64,000 bases of DNA from contig JBAVYH010000176.1 of NCBI GenBank assembly GCA_049698695.1, positions 1 to 64,000 on the forward strand, in the 5' to 3' direction. Positions 55,470-64,000 of the stretch are shown piece after piece. A program made the position numbers and the translations under genes. The notes under the pieces are model-generated. The model saw only the letters and a program-made list of their open reading frames with translations. It did not search any database and was not told the origin of the DNA. The stretch is from Bog-375 sp049698695. Its GTDB lineage: Bacteria > Acidobacteriota > Terriglobia > Bryobacterales > Bryobacteraceae. Each line of letters begins with the position of its first letter. Position 1 is the stretch's first letter.

Positions 55470-56510
55470 ATGAAGAAAGTTCGACAAATCACTCTCGTAA
55501 CGATGCTGCTTTTGCCGCCGGTGGCGTGTCTTCGTGCGGCCGAGTATGCGGTTGGCGCCGATCTGTCTTTTTTAAAGCAGGCCGAGGACCACGGCAAGGT
55601 TTTCAAAGATATGGGCGTCGCCAAGCCGGGGTTGGAACTTTTCAAGGATCATGGCTACAACTGGATTCGCCTACGGCTCTTTCATACACCCACAGATCTG
55701 CCCAACAATCTCGAGTATACAATTGCGCTCGCCAAGGACGCTAAGAAACTGGGCTACCATTTTCTGCTCGACTACCACTATTCCGACACCTGGGCCGATC
55801 CGGGCAAGCAATTCCTTCCTAAAGCCTGGGAGGGCATGTCTCATACGCAACTGGTCCAAGCGGTTTTCGAATATACGAAGCAGACCATAGCCGCCTTCCA
55901 CGAGGCGGGCGCGCTCCCGGACATGGTGCAAATCGGCAATGAAATCACCAATGGCATGCTCTGGCCGGATGGCCGCCTCCCCGACAATTGGGACAACTTC
56001 GCGGATCTGGTCAAGGCCGGCGTTGCGGGCGTGGATGCGGGAACAGGAAATGCGCCCCGCCCTCAGATCATGATTCACATCGATCGCGGCGGCGACAAGA
56101 CTCGAACCAAGTATTTTTTCGACAAGCTCAATTCCTATCATGTCGATTATGACGTCATCGGCCAGTCTTACTACCCCTGGTGGCAAGGCAGCCTGAACGA
56201 CCTGCGCGAAAACATGGTCTTCATGGCGTTGGAGTACAACAAGGACATCATCGTCGTGGAGGCCGCCTACAACTGGAGGCCGGCCGAATACACGAAACGC
56301 CCCGGACCGTTTCCGGAAACGCCCAACGGACAAAAGCAGTTTCTCGAAGAAGTAAATCGCGTTGTGCAAGAAACTCCGGATGGCCTTGGGAAAGGCGTGT
56401 TTTGGTGGGAACCAGCAGTGATCGGCCCGCTGGGTTTTCGAGGGTTTTTCGACGACGCGGGCAACGCCCTCCCAGTGATCACTACATTTGATAAGTACAC
56501 GCGGCACTGA
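55470..56510 (+). CDS. Secreted endo-beta-1,4-galactanase (GH53), single domain
   Basis: A 346-residue enzyme of standard GH53 length with a signal peptide (ITLVTMLLLPPVACLRAAE). It follows the canonical pattern: YAVGADLSFLKQAEDHG, YNWIRLRLFHTP, LDYHYSDTWADPGKQFLPKAW (in part), the acid/base Glu158 in MVQIGNEITNGMLWP, and the nucleophile Glu264 in IIVVEAAYNWRP. It would work with the larger GH53 upstream on galactan or type I arabinogalactan. It starts 30 bases after that gene; AGGAGG lies 13 bases before the ATG, a little far. The two GH53 proteins are diverged, so this is an old duplication or separate acquisition. Confidence 0.94.
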   Translation: MKKVRQITLVTMLLLPPVACLRAAEYAVGADLSFLKQAEDHGKVFKDMGVAKPGLELFKDHGYNWIRLRLFHTPTDLPNNLEYTIALAKDAKKLGYHFLLDYHYSDTWADPGKQFLPKAWEGMSHTQLVQAVFEYTKQTIAAFHEAGALPDMVQIGNEITNGMLWPDGRLPDNWDNFADLVKAGVAGVDAGTGNAPRPQIMIHIDRGGDKTRTKYFFDKLNSYHVDYDVIGQSYYPWWQGSLNDLRENMVFMALEYNKDIIVVEAAYNWRPAEYTKRPGPFPETPNGQKQFLEEVNRVVQETPDGLGKGVFWWEPAVIGPLGFRGFFDDAGNALPVITTFDKYTRH

Positions 56511-56540
56511 CTAGCCAAAGGCTTCGCTCCTGGCTAGTCA
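56508..56540. terminator. Hairpin spanning the GH53 stop codon
   Basis: TGACTAGCCA (56508-56517, which includes the stop codon TGA) and TGGCTAGTCA (56531-56540) form a perfect 10-bp stem with a 13-base loop. It lies between convergent genes and may end transcription from both sides, but no T-run follows on either strand. Confidence 0.5.
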
Positions 56541-56564
56541 GGAGGCGCGCACCGTCTGCCCATC

Positions 56565-58109
56565 CTAGCCGTCGTGGTGGCGCGCGACGTCCAGCGCGGC
56601 GAGACTGACCTTGGCTTTTATCGTGCGGCGGTCAAGCTGCAGTCGCCTGGCGGTTTCTTCATAGCTGCCTGTCTGGTTATAGACGTATGCGCAATACCGA
56701 GACAGCAGTTGCTCCGCAGTGAGTTGGCCGGAACGGAGCTCGCGAGCCAGTTCGTCCTCGGGATCACGAACGGGCTGGGCGGAGGGCTTATAGTCGTGGC
56801 GGATCAGAACGTTCCTCACGCACTGTTCCAGCTCGCGATAATTGCCCGGCCAGGAATAACCCGGCCCTAGATTCTGCTCCACCCAGGCCACCGCCTCGGA
56901 GGCCAACTCGTCCGCTTCGGCCCCGGCGACCTTGCGGGCCATGTAAACGACCACTTCGCGCAGCATCTGCGGCGAGTCCGAAAGTTGTTGCGAAAGCGGG
57001 GGCGTCGTGATCTGGTCGGAGCAGAGACGATAGTACAGGTCTTCGCGAAACCGGCCCGTTCGAATGTCGGCGGCAAGGTCCCGGTTGGTCGCCGCGATCA
57101 GCTTACCTTGAAACCGTCGGCTGCTTGTATCGCCCACCGGATGGAACGTCCGGGTCTCAATCACGCGAAGCAGCTTCACCTGAATCGCGAGCTCCAGATC
57201 CCCTAGTTCGTCCAAAAAGACAGACCCCAGCTCCGAACAGGTTTCGAGCCACCCCTTCCGGTCCGCCACCGCTCCGGTAAATGAACCGCGGCGGTGGCCG
57301 AACAGTTCCGATTCGACTAAGGTCGGGGACAGCGCCGAAATGTTGATCGGGAAAAACGGAGCCCCATCGTCGTCTGGAAATGTCATCCGGCGGCCATCGA
57401 ACGGGAGATAGCGCGATTGAGCGATGGCTCGTGCCACGAGCTCTTTGCCGGTTCCGGACGGGCCCGTGATGAGAGTGGCGAACTCGCTCATCCGTTCGAA
57501 AAGTGTCCGGCGATAGCGCCGCATATCGTGCGTGAAGATCGACTGCCACACCGCCGCCCGCAGCCGTGCGGCAGGCACCGAGTTGCCGATGATGTTCTGA
57601 AAAATGCGCTCGAACGCACACTGGATCTGCCGGAAGCAAGCGAAGGTGTGTACCGGCTCGTAACAAGAGGGAAGCGACCTTGTGTCGATTTCGAGAAAAT
57701 GCCGCCAGTCGGCGAGAAACCGATCGTAGAATCGCCACCGGGCCGAGCCCGCCTCTCGATGGGCGCCAAACCCGGTTTCGAGAAAGCGCGGATAGTAGCG
57801 CTGATAAAGCAGGTTGAGGACTGCGTCCTCATACAGGATCAGGTCTGGCTGATTGGCCGCGGCACCAGTTGCCAGCTTTTGCCTTAGGCGTGGGCAGAGT
57901 TCCTCCAGACGGGCGGCAATTCGCCAGACATTCGAGCGGCGACGGTCCGGTTCGTCGACCGAAAAACTCCACACCGGTTCGTCATCCACGAACTCGGCGC
58001 CAAGCGCGGCACGTTCATGCAGGATGCGCTCCGGCAGAAACGGATTACAAAACGCCAGGTTGGAGGCAGCGCGGAGGAAAGCCCGCTCGGGCGACGACAG
58101 GAATGCCAT
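56565..58109 (-). CDS. Sigma-54-dependent transcriptional activator with unknown N-terminal domain
   Basis: A 514-residue protein of the NtrC/PspF class. Residues 1-205 are an unrecognised helical domain (ARWRFYDRFLADWRHFLEID, CFRQIQCAFERIFQNIIGN) with no receiver phosphorylation motif. The AAA+ core has Walker A GPSGTGKELVARAIA, the sigma-54 contact loop as GSFTGA rather than GAFTGA, Walker B GSVFLDELGDLELAIQVKLLRV (in part) and the FREDLYYRL arginine region. A Fis-type helix-turn-helix ends it (GSYEETARRLQLDRRTIKAKV in part). It is divergent from the acyltransferase fusion and may control it. The ATG at 58109 was preferred; an ATG at 58118 and another at 58139 are possible. Confidence 0.88.
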   Translation of the reverse strand: MAFLSSPERAFLRAASNLAFCNPFLPERILHERAALGAEFVDDEPVWSFSVDEPDRRRSNVWRIAARLEELCPRLRQKLATGAAANQPDLILYEDAVLNLLYQRYYPRFLETGFGAHREAGSARWRFYDRFLADWRHFLEIDTRSLPSCYEPVHTFACFRQIQCAFERIFQNIIGNSVPAARLRAAVWQSIFTHDMRRYRRTLFERMSEFATLITGPSGTGKELVARAIAQSRYLPFDGRRMTFPDDDGAPFFPINISALSPTLVESELFGHRRGSFTGAVADRKGWLETCSELGSVFLDELGDLELAIQVKLLRVIETRTFHPVGDTSSRRFQGKLIAATNRDLAADIRTGRFREDLYYRLCSDQITTPPLSQQLSDSPQMLREVVVYMARKVAGAEADELASEAVAWVEQNLGPGYSWPGNYRELEQCVRNVLIRHDYKPSAQPVRDPEDELARELRSGQLTAEQLLSRYCAYVYNQTGSYEETARRLQLDRRTIKAKVSLAALDVARHHDG

Positions 58110-58122
58110 AATATGCATCCAT

Positions 58123-58149
58123 TGTACAGATATAAGCATGAAATGTACA
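58123..58149. promoter_or_regulatory. Pair of TGTACA boxes in the divergent promoter region
   Basis: Two copies of the palindrome TGTACA (58123-58128 and 58144-58149) lie exactly 21 bp apart between the divergent activator and acyltransferase genes. Two helix turns of spacing suits a regulator bound on one face, possibly the activator itself. Six-base boxes can recur by chance, so support is modest. No -24/-12 sigma-54 promoter was found here. Confidence 0.35.
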
Positions 58150-58256
58150 TAACCAAACGTGTCGTCAATCGGGGGACACAGCTAAACCACTGCAATCACG
58201 GTAGCGGCGGAGCGGTGGTTCGCGTGTACTACTCATTTCGCATGATTGGTGATTCA

Positions 58257-61200
58257 ATGGCACGAACGATGTCCGAGGGCAGTTTTGGCAATCTTCTCAA
58301 GCGGCGCGGGTTCCAGGCGTTCCTTTGGACGCAATTCCTGGGCGCGTTCAATGACAACGTCTATAAAATTGTCGTATCGATGCGAGCTGTCCACGTGGCG
58401 GCAACCACCGGATCCGGCAGCGAATACATCTCGCTGGCCGGGGCGGTGTTCGTCGTGCCGTTTCTCCTGTTCTCCGGCTACTCCGGCCACCTGGCAGATT
58501 CGATCAGCAAGCGCACGGTGCTGATCTCGGTAAAGGTGTTCGAGATCGCGGTCATGCTGCTGGGCCTGGCGGCTTTTTTCTCCACGCGCATCGAGTTGAT
58601 GCTTGGCGTGCTGTTCCTGATGGCGCTGCACTCCACCGTTTTTAGCCCGGCTAAGTACGGCATTGTGCCGGAAATGCTGGACGACGAGGACCTCTCCCGC
58701 GCCAACGCGCTGCTCGAAATGAGCACGTTCGTCGCGATTGTCCTCGGCACCTCGATCGGCTCTTTCCTTTTCGTCACCTGGAAACACCGGCCGTGGAACA
58801 TGGGCTTGGCCATGGTAGCGGTAGCGGTCGTCGGTCTGGCCGCCAGCCTGCGCATTGCGCGCGTTCGGCCGGCGGGGGGCACATCGCGGTTTCGCCTGAA
58901 CCCGTTTTCCGAAGTCATCACCGGGACGAAGCACCTGCTGGCCGACCGCCCGCTGTGGCTGACGGTGCTCGCCATCTCGTATTTCTGGTTCCTGGGCGCG
59001 CTCTTTCAAATGGACCTGCTGCTGTTCGGCAGCGAGGTTCTGCACGTCAGCGACCTGCGGATTGGTCTGATGGTGACGTGCCTGGCGGTGGGAATCGGCG
59101 TGGGCAGCATGTTGGCGGGGAGATTGTCGGGCGACAAGGTGGAACTGGGACTGGTGCCGCTCGGATCCATCCTGATGGCGGTCTTCTCCGTACTGCTTTA
59201 TCTGTCGAGAGGGTCGTACCACTGGTCGGCAGCCATGCTCGCGCTGCTGGGAGCTTCGAGCGGCCTGTTCATTGTGCCGCTCAACGCGTATCTGCAGCAG
59301 CGGGCCGAGGCCACCGAAAAGGGCCGCCTCATCGCCACCAATAACTTCTACAACACGGTTGGACTGCTGCTGGCTTCGGCAACTCTGTGGCTGATGCATG
59401 ACCGGCTGCACGTTTCGCCCGACAAGCTGATACTGATTTTCGGGCTGGCCACGGTGGGCGCCACTGCGTACATCGTGACCGTGGTCCCGGATTTCCTGAT
59501 TCGATTCGTGCTCTGGATGGCGACCCACACCATCTTCCGAATCCGCATTGTCAACCCGGAGAACGTCCCATTCCGTGGGCCCGCGCTGCTGGTGGCCAAC
59601 CACATGTCGCATGTGGATGGCTTCCTGATCGGCGCCTCGGTGCAGCGCTTCATCCGCTTCCTGGTCTGGCGGCCATTCTACGAGATGAAGGCGCTGCGCT
59701 GGTTCTTCCGTCTGACGAATGCAATTCCGGTCGGCACGCGGTCGCCACGGGAAGCGTTGGAGGCCGTCCGCCGGGCCCGTCAGGAGCTCGCCGCCGGCGA
59801 AGTGGTCTGCATCTTCGCCGAAGGCGCCATCAGCCGGACGGGCAACCTGCTGCCATTCAAAAGCGGCCTGCATACAATCGTGGCCGGCACCGACGTGCCC
59901 ATCGTTCCGGTTCATCTCGATCGCCTGTGGGGCAGCATCTTCAGTTTCGAGCGCGGCAAGTTTTTCTGGAAATGGCCGAAACGCATTCCGTACCTGGTCA
60001 CGGTCTCTTTCGGCAGCCCGCTGCCATCTTCGGCGAATGTGCAGGAGGTTCGTCAGGCCATTTTGGAATTGGGCGCCGATGCGATCGAGGCACGCAAGTC
60101 GCGCCGCGACCTGCTATCCGCGCGTTTCATTCGTTCCGCGCGGAAGAACTGGTCGAAATTCGCCATGGCGGATTCGATGGGGCGCGAGGCGACTTACGGC
60201 CGGGCGCTGGCTGGAAGCCTGCTGATTGCGGATTGGCTTCGCCGGCATCGCCCCGCTGACGAAATGGTGGGCGTTCTGCTGCCGCCGTCCGTAGCTGGCG
60301 CGCTGGTCAACGTGGGCCTTACCATGGCTGCGAAGAAACCCGTCAACCTCAACTTCACCGCTGGCCGTCAGGGCATGGCCGCGGTGGCCGAACAGTGCCG
60401 GATCAAAACCACGATCACTTCGCGGACGTTTCTCGCCAAAGCCAGGCTGGAGGCCGCGGAGGGCACCGTCTATATAGAAGACATCCTGGCTTCGTCGACC
60501 ACACCCGGCAAGGCAACCGCGTGGTTGCGCGCGCGCCTGATGCCGCAGTTCCTCCTTCTGCGGCGCTACTCGCGGCAACGGCAGACACCGGATTCGCTCG
60601 CCACCGTGGTCTTCTCGAGCGGCAGCACAGGCGTTCCCAAAGGTGTGATGCTATCGCACTACAACCTGATCTCCGATATCGAGGCTATCGCCCAGGTCTT
60701 CTGGATCAATGGCGACGACCGCATTGTCGGCACGCTGCCTTTTTTCCATTCTTTCGGTTTTACCGTGACCATATGGTTCCCGCTGGTGAGCGGCTGCGGC
60801 GCGGTCTACCACCCCGATCCACTGGACGCCAAGGGAACCGCCGCGCTGATCGAAAAGCACAAGGGCACATTCCTGCTTTCCACGCCGACCTTCTGCGGCA
60901 ACTACGTCAGGAAGTGCTCCCGCGAGCAACTCGCTTCACTGCGTTTCGTGCTGGTTGGCGCCGAGAAACTGCGCGCCGAGACCGCTCGCGAATTCGAGGA
61001 AAAGTTCGGCGTCAAGTTGCTGGAAGGTTACGGCTGCACCGAAATGGCCCCGGTTGTCTCGGTAAACGCGCCCGACTTCCGCGCGGGTGACGACACGCAG
61101 GTTGGTTCCAAGCCCGGTACCGTCGGCCATCCTTTGCCGGGCGTCGCGGTGAAAGTGGTGGATCCGCAAACCGCGGAAACGCTGCCGCCGAATACAGAGG

Positions 61201-61718
61201 GACTGCTGCTGGCAAAGGGAGCGAACCGCATGTTGGGTTACCTCGGTAACCCAGAGCTGACCGGTTCGGTGGTTCGGGATGGCTGGTACGTCACCGGGGA
61301 TATCGCCTCCGTCGACGATGAGGGATTCATCCGGATCACGGACCGGCTTTCGCGATTCAGCAAGATCGGTGGTGAAATGATACCTCACCTCAGAATCGAA
61401 GATGTAGTAGCGAACATTCTCGGTGGCCCTGCGTGCGTGGTGACCGGTGTGCCGGACCGGCATCGCGGCGAGCGCCTCGTCCTTCTTTATACGGGCGGCC
61501 GCATCGCGCCGCGCGAGCTTTGGCGGCGCCTCTCGCAAGCCGGCTTGCCCGCACTGTGGATTCCCAAGTGCGATGACATCTTCCAGGTCACGAACCTACC
61601 CCTACTCGGCACCGGCAAGCTCGACCTGCACGCCATCAAGGCGCAGGCAGTCCGTCTAATGGAAGGCTCACGAAACAACGAAATAGCGGGCCCACAGTCG
61701 GAAAGGGAGGAATCGTAA
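58257..61718 (+). CDS. Three-part fusion: MFS transporter, PlsC acyltransferase and acyl-ACP/CoA ligase (LplT-Aas type)
   Basis: About 1153 residues. Part 1 (about 1-410) is a major-facilitator transporter like the lysophospholipid flippase LplT (FQAFLWTQFLGAFNDNVYKIVVS). Part 2 (about 420-640) is a PlsC acyltransferase with the HX4D motif in VANHMSHVDGFLIG and FAEGAISRTGNLLPFKSG. Part 3 (about 660-1140) is an AMP-forming ligase with VVFSSGSTGVPKGVMLSH and LLEGYGCTEMAPVVS. Together they would flip lysophospholipid inwards and re-acylate it. In Escherichia coli LplT and Aas are separate proteins. ATG codons at 58242 and 58269 are alternative starts; translation upstream of them is not homologous. 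The DUF2339 gene begins directly after its stop. Confidence 0.88.
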   Translation: MARTMSEGSFGNLLKRRGFQAFLWTQFLGAFNDNVYKIVVSMRAVHVAATTGSGSEYISLAGAVFVVPFLLFSGYSGHLADSISKRTVLISVKVFEIAVMLLGLAAFFSTRIELMLGVLFLMALHSTVFSPAKYGIVPEMLDDEDLSRANALLEMSTFVAIVLGTSIGSFLFVTWKHRPWNMGLAMVAVAVVGLAASLRIARVRPAGGTSRFRLNPFSEVITGTKHLLADRPLWLTVLAISYFWFLGALFQMDLLLFGSEVLHVSDLRIGLMVTCLAVGIGVGSMLAGRLSGDKVELGLVPLGSILMAVFSVLLYLSRGSYHWSAAMLALLGASSGLFIVPLNAYLQQRAEATEKGRLIATNNFYNTVGLLLASATLWLMHDRLHVSPDKLILIFGLATVGATAYIVTVVPDFLIRFVLWMATHTIFRIRIVNPENVPFRGPALLVANHMSHVDGFLIGASVQRFIRFLVWRPFYEMKALRWFFRLTNAIPVGTRSPREALEAVRRARQELAAGEVVCIFAEGAISRTGNLLPFKSGLHTIVAGTDVPIVPVHLDRLWGSIFSFERGKFFWKWPKRIPYLVTVSFGSPLPSSANVQEVRQAILELGADAIEARKSRRDLLSARFIRSARKNWSKFAMADSMGREATYGRALAGSLLIADWLRRHRPADEMVGVLLPPSVAGALVNVGLTMAAKKPVNLNFTAGRQGMAAVAEQCRIKTTITSRTFLAKARLEAAEGTVYIEDILASSTTPGKATAWLRARLMPQFLLLRRYSRQRQTPDSLATVVFSSGSTGVPKGVMLSHYNLISDIEAIAQVFWINGDDRIVGTLPFFHSFGFTVTIWFPLVSGCGAVYHPDPLDAKGTAALIEKHKGTFLLSTPTFCGNYVRKCSREQLASLRFVLVGAEKLRAETAREFEEKFGVKLLEGYGCTEMAPVVSVNAPDFRAGDDTQVGSKPGTVGHPLPGVAVKVVDPQTAETLPPNTEGLLLAKGANRMLGYLGNPELTGSVVRDGWYVTGDIASVDDEGFIRITDRLSRFSKIGGEMIPHLRIEDVVANILGGPACVVTGVPDRHRGERLVLLYTGGRIAPRELWRRLSQAGLPALWIPKCDDIFQVTNLPLLGTGKLDLHAIKAQAVRLMEGSRNNEIAGPQSEREES

Positions 61719-64000
61719 ATGGAATTCCTTGTGTTGGTAATTGTGCTGGCGGTACTGGCAACGCCGGTGATTCTGCTGGTGCGCTGGCGGATTATCTCGC
61801 AGCGCTTTACCGCACTGGAGGGCCAGGTCGCGTTGGTATCGGCCAATCAGGTGAGGCCCAGCGAACTGGCCGAGTTGCGCCGAAGAGTCTACCGACTGGA
61901 GGGCATAGTCGACGGGATGAAAGTCGCAAACACCGCTGCTGTGCAGGAATCGCCGCCCAAGGCTGAGCCCGTGCCGGCGCCCGTCTCAGCGCCGGCGCCG
62001 GAACCTGAGCCCGCTTCCCCTCCGCAGGCGGAGCCCGTGCCCATCCCCGTAACCGCTCCACCGCCGCCGCTCCCTGTGGCGTTTGCGCCCGAGCCGGCCG
62101 TACAGTCCGTCGAACCTCCACAGCCCCCCGCACCTGCTACTCCGCCCGCGACTGTGCCTACGCCGTTCGCCGCCGTGCCACGGTTCGCCGAGCCGGAGCC
62201 CGCGCGCCCAAGCCGGAGCAGCGAGGAGTGGGAAGCCGTGGTCGGCGGGAACTGGCTCAACAAGCTGGGCATTTTCGTCCTGGTAATCGCCATCGCGCTC
62301 TTTCTCGGCTACTCCTTCACGCAGATGGGGCCCGCCGGTCGCTCCGCCATCGGCCTGGCGGTCAGCTTCGCGCTGCTCATCGGCGGCGTGGTTTTGGAAC
62401 AGCGCGCGCCTTACGTCATCTTCGCGCGCGGTCTTTTCGGCGGCGGATGGGCCGGCCTGTATTTCACCACCTATGCCATGCAAGCCGTGGACGCGGCGAA
62501 GATCATTCACAATCCGCTGCTGGGCGGCTTTCTGCTGCTGGCGGTGGCCGCCGGCATGGTGATCCACTCGTTGCGATACCGCGTCCAGGCGCTGACAGGT
62601 CTCGCCTATTTCATGGCCTTTGCAACCCTGGCCATTACGCCTGTGACTGCGCTTTCGGTGATTGCGCTGGTTCCGTTAGCCGGTTCGCTGCTAATAATCG
62701 CCTACCAGTTCTCGTGGTCCGGCATGGTCCTATTTGGCCTGGTTGCCACCTATGCAACCTGCGCATCGCGGGGCGACAATGGAGCGCCGCTCTGGTCCGC
62801 GCAGACCGTGTTTGCCGCTTATTGGCTCCTGTTCGAGGCTTATGACCTACTGCGGGCCGGCCGCCGTTCGAACCATCCCGCGGAGCAGGCTATCCTGCCG
62901 CTCAACGCGCTCGGATTTGCCGGGCTCTCCTACGCGAAATGGTCGGCTGCGGATCCGGCGCAAATCTATCTTCTCGCCTCAGGCATCGCGGCCGCATATC
63001 TTGCCGATACCATCCTGCGCGCCGTTCTGCGCCCACCGGCGACATTTCCGGCCGAGACCACAACGGAGGAACGCATTTTTGCCGGCGGCTACGAAGGCCC
63101 CATAACACTGGCCGCGCTATGCTCCGTTCTGGCGGCGGTACTGAAACTCCACGGCCAGACGGCGAACACCGTGCTGTTGGCCGAAGGCCAAGCGTTGTTT
63201 CTGGCCGGACTGATTTTCCGTCAGGGCTACCCGCGCCGTCTCGCCGGCACGCTGTTCGCGGGGCTCGGGCTGAAACTCCTCTTCACCGATATTCCCGACG
63301 CCGGAACGGTGCGCTTCGCCGGCCGCACTCTGCAGGATTGGACGCCTACCGCGTTGCTGGCCGCGCTGGTGTTCTCTGTCAACCGCGGCCTGCGAAAATC
63401 CGGCAGGAGCTATGGATTCGCCGCATCCGCCCTGGTGGCACTGGCGATCGGGTTCGAGATTTCGCTGCGCCACCTCGGAATAGCCTGGCTGGGATTCGGC
63501 GCTCTCCTGTTTATCTTCGGCTGGCAGTTCCGTTTGTTCGATTTCAGAATGCAAGGCTACCTTGCAGGTGTGCTTGCCCTCGGCGCTGTATGGCTGCACC
63601 AGATCGAAGTCTCGGCCGGAACGGCGGCACCGTGGGCGCACCCCTGGCTTCCACTCGCCGTCGCGGCGGCTGCTGGCTACGGCGCGGCGCTATGTGCGTT
63701 GCGCTCTGCCGCGGACCGCTTTACCGAAACGGAGCGACAGGCGCTGCAAGCGATTGCGAGCGCCGTCGCCAGCGCGGCCTCGGCTGCTCTGCTCTGGAGA
63801 TTGGTGCCGGCCGTCTACCTGGGTCCGGCCTGGATGGCACTGGGAATTCTCGCGCTCGAATTGGGGCTGCGCCGCTGGCCTTCGGACCTGCGGACGCACG
63901 CCTCCGTTCTCGCCGCGCTGGGCGCCGCGCGCGTGCTGTACTTTACCGTGCTGCCGTTCCACGCCATCGGCCGAGCCGACGAACGCATCGCAATCGGCTG
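61719..64000 (+). CDS. DUF2339 polytopic membrane protein, C-terminal part beyond the window
   Basis: The frame is open from the ATG at 61719 to the window edge (760 codons), so the protein is incomplete. GGGAGG lies 9 bases before the ATG, which directly follows the preceding stop. Residues 1-25 are a membrane segment, about 35-65 a short coiled coil, and about 75-160 a Pro/Ala/Glu-rich linker. Then WEAVVGGNWLNKLGIFVLVI (about 170-189) begins the DUF2339 body: GGNWL, LGYSFTQMGPAGRSAIGLAV and many further hydrophobic segments. The function of this family is unknown. Adjacency to the phospholipid-repair fusion hints at an envelope role. Confidence 0.8.
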   Translation, partial: MEFLVLVIVLAVLATPVILLVRWRIISQRFTALEGQVALVSANQVRPSELAELRRRVYRLEGIVDGMKVANTAAVQESPPKAEPVPAPVSAPAPEPEPASPPQAEPVPIPVTAPPPPLPVAFAPEPAVQSVEPPQPPAPATPPATVPTPFAAVPRFAEPEPARPSRSSEEWEAVVGGNWLNKLGIFVLVIAIALFLGYSFTQMGPAGRSAIGLAVSFALLIGGVVLEQRAPYVIFARGLFGGGWAGLYFTTYAMQAVDAAKIIHNPLLGGFLLLAVAAGMVIHSLRYRVQALTGLAYFMAFATLAITPVTALSVIALVPLAGSLLIIAYQFSWSGMVLFGLVATYATCASRGDNGAPLWSAQTVFAAYWLLFEAYDLLRAGRRSNHPAEQAILPLNALGFAGLSYAKWSAADPAQIYLLASGIAAAYLADTILRAVLRPPATFPAETTTEERIFAGGYEGPITLAALCSVLAAVLKLHGQTANTVLLAEGQALFLAGLIFRQGYPRRLAGTLFAGLGLKLLFTDIPDAGTVRFAGRTLQDWTPTALLAALVFSVNRGLRKSGRSYGFAASALVALAIGFEISLRHLGIAWLGFGALLFIFGWQFRLFDFRMQGYLAGVLALGAVWLHQIEVSAGTAAPWAHPWLPLAVAAAAGYGAALCALRSAADRFTETERQALQAIASAVASAASAALLWRLVPAVYLGPAWMALGILALELGLRRWPSDLRTHASVLAALGAARVLYFTVLPFHAIGRADERIAIG

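Noticed and set aside
58255..58275. TGGCACGAACG as a sigma-54 -24 element
   Set aside because: No TTGC at the -12 position and the sequence lies at the start of the coding region.
58254..59915. 553-codon open frame on the minus strand
   Set aside because: Antisense to the MFS/PlsC fusion, very rich in His, Gln and Arg, no domain recognised.
1..64000. CRISPR arrays, tRNA and rRNA genes
   Set aside because: No regularly spaced repeats, cloverleaf-type sequences or ribosomal RNA signatures were noticed by reading; a covariance-model scan was not possible.

Overview
The window looks like chromosomal DNA from a GC-rich soil-type Acidobacteriota of the Solibacter/Bryobacter kind. This is inferred from two very large Oar-type outer-membrane receptors (carboxypeptidase-like plug domain ahead of a TonB-type barrel), Tat-exported Gfo/Idh oxidoreductases, a Reg_prop sensor kinase and many secreted glycosidases. 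No rRNA, tRNA or CRISPR was seen. About 38 coding regions are supported, two of them cut by the window ends.

Layout. (1) 1-9.5 kb: the N-terminus of a gluconate-dehydrogenase-subunit-3-like protein, a double thioredoxin-domain protein, then a sugar-acid locus. That locus has a GarR-type reductase, an HpcH/HpaI aldolase and an SSS symporter in one minus-strand operon, a FadR-type GntR repressor, a fused esterase/SMP-30 protein and a Gfo/Idh oxidoreductase. Three near-identical ~17-bp sites overlap good -10 elements in front of the operon, the regulator and the oxidoreductase, which ties them into one small regulon. (2) 9.7-13.1 kb: an Oar-type receptor. (3) 13.4-17.6 kb: a membrane-maintenance block: XRE regulator, NfeD-like protein, flotillin (SPFH), PspA, a small membrane protein and a short beta-carbonic-anhydrase-like protein. 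The regulator's promoter carries two copies of a 17-bp element exactly 21 bp apart. (4) 17.8-29 kb: S41 peptidase, polytopic membrane protein, GTP-type PEP carboxykinase and a complete RND efflux operon. (5) 29-35.4 kb: a surface-polysaccharide-like group: unknown protein, GT4 glycosyltransferase, AsnB-type amidotransferase, a transposase remnant and a second copy of the polytopic protein. (6) 35.4-41.2 kb: two translationally coupled, repeat-rich secreted proteins of unknown function. (7) 41.7-56.5 kb: a beta-galactan utilisation locus: two-component system, GH35, Oar-type receptor with a strong terminator, secreted TPR protein and two GH53 endo-galactanases. (8) 56.5-64 kb: a sigma-54 activator divergent from an MFS/acyltransferase/AMP-ligase fusion, then a DUF2339 membrane protein that runs off the end.

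How parts work together (inference). Locus 7 reads as a self-contained polysaccharide utilisation system: the kinase senses oligosaccharides, secreted GH53 enzymes cut galactan, the receptor and TPR protein capture and import fragments, and GH35 trims galactose. Locus 1 would import a sugar acid by the symporter and break it down through aldolase and tartronate-semialdehyde-type reductase, repressed by the GntR protein until its ligand appears. The best candidates for undescribed biology are the Oar/TPR galactan locus, the GntR regulon with its esterase-lactonase fusion, the XRE-NfeD-flotillin-PspA block, and the coupled secreted pair.
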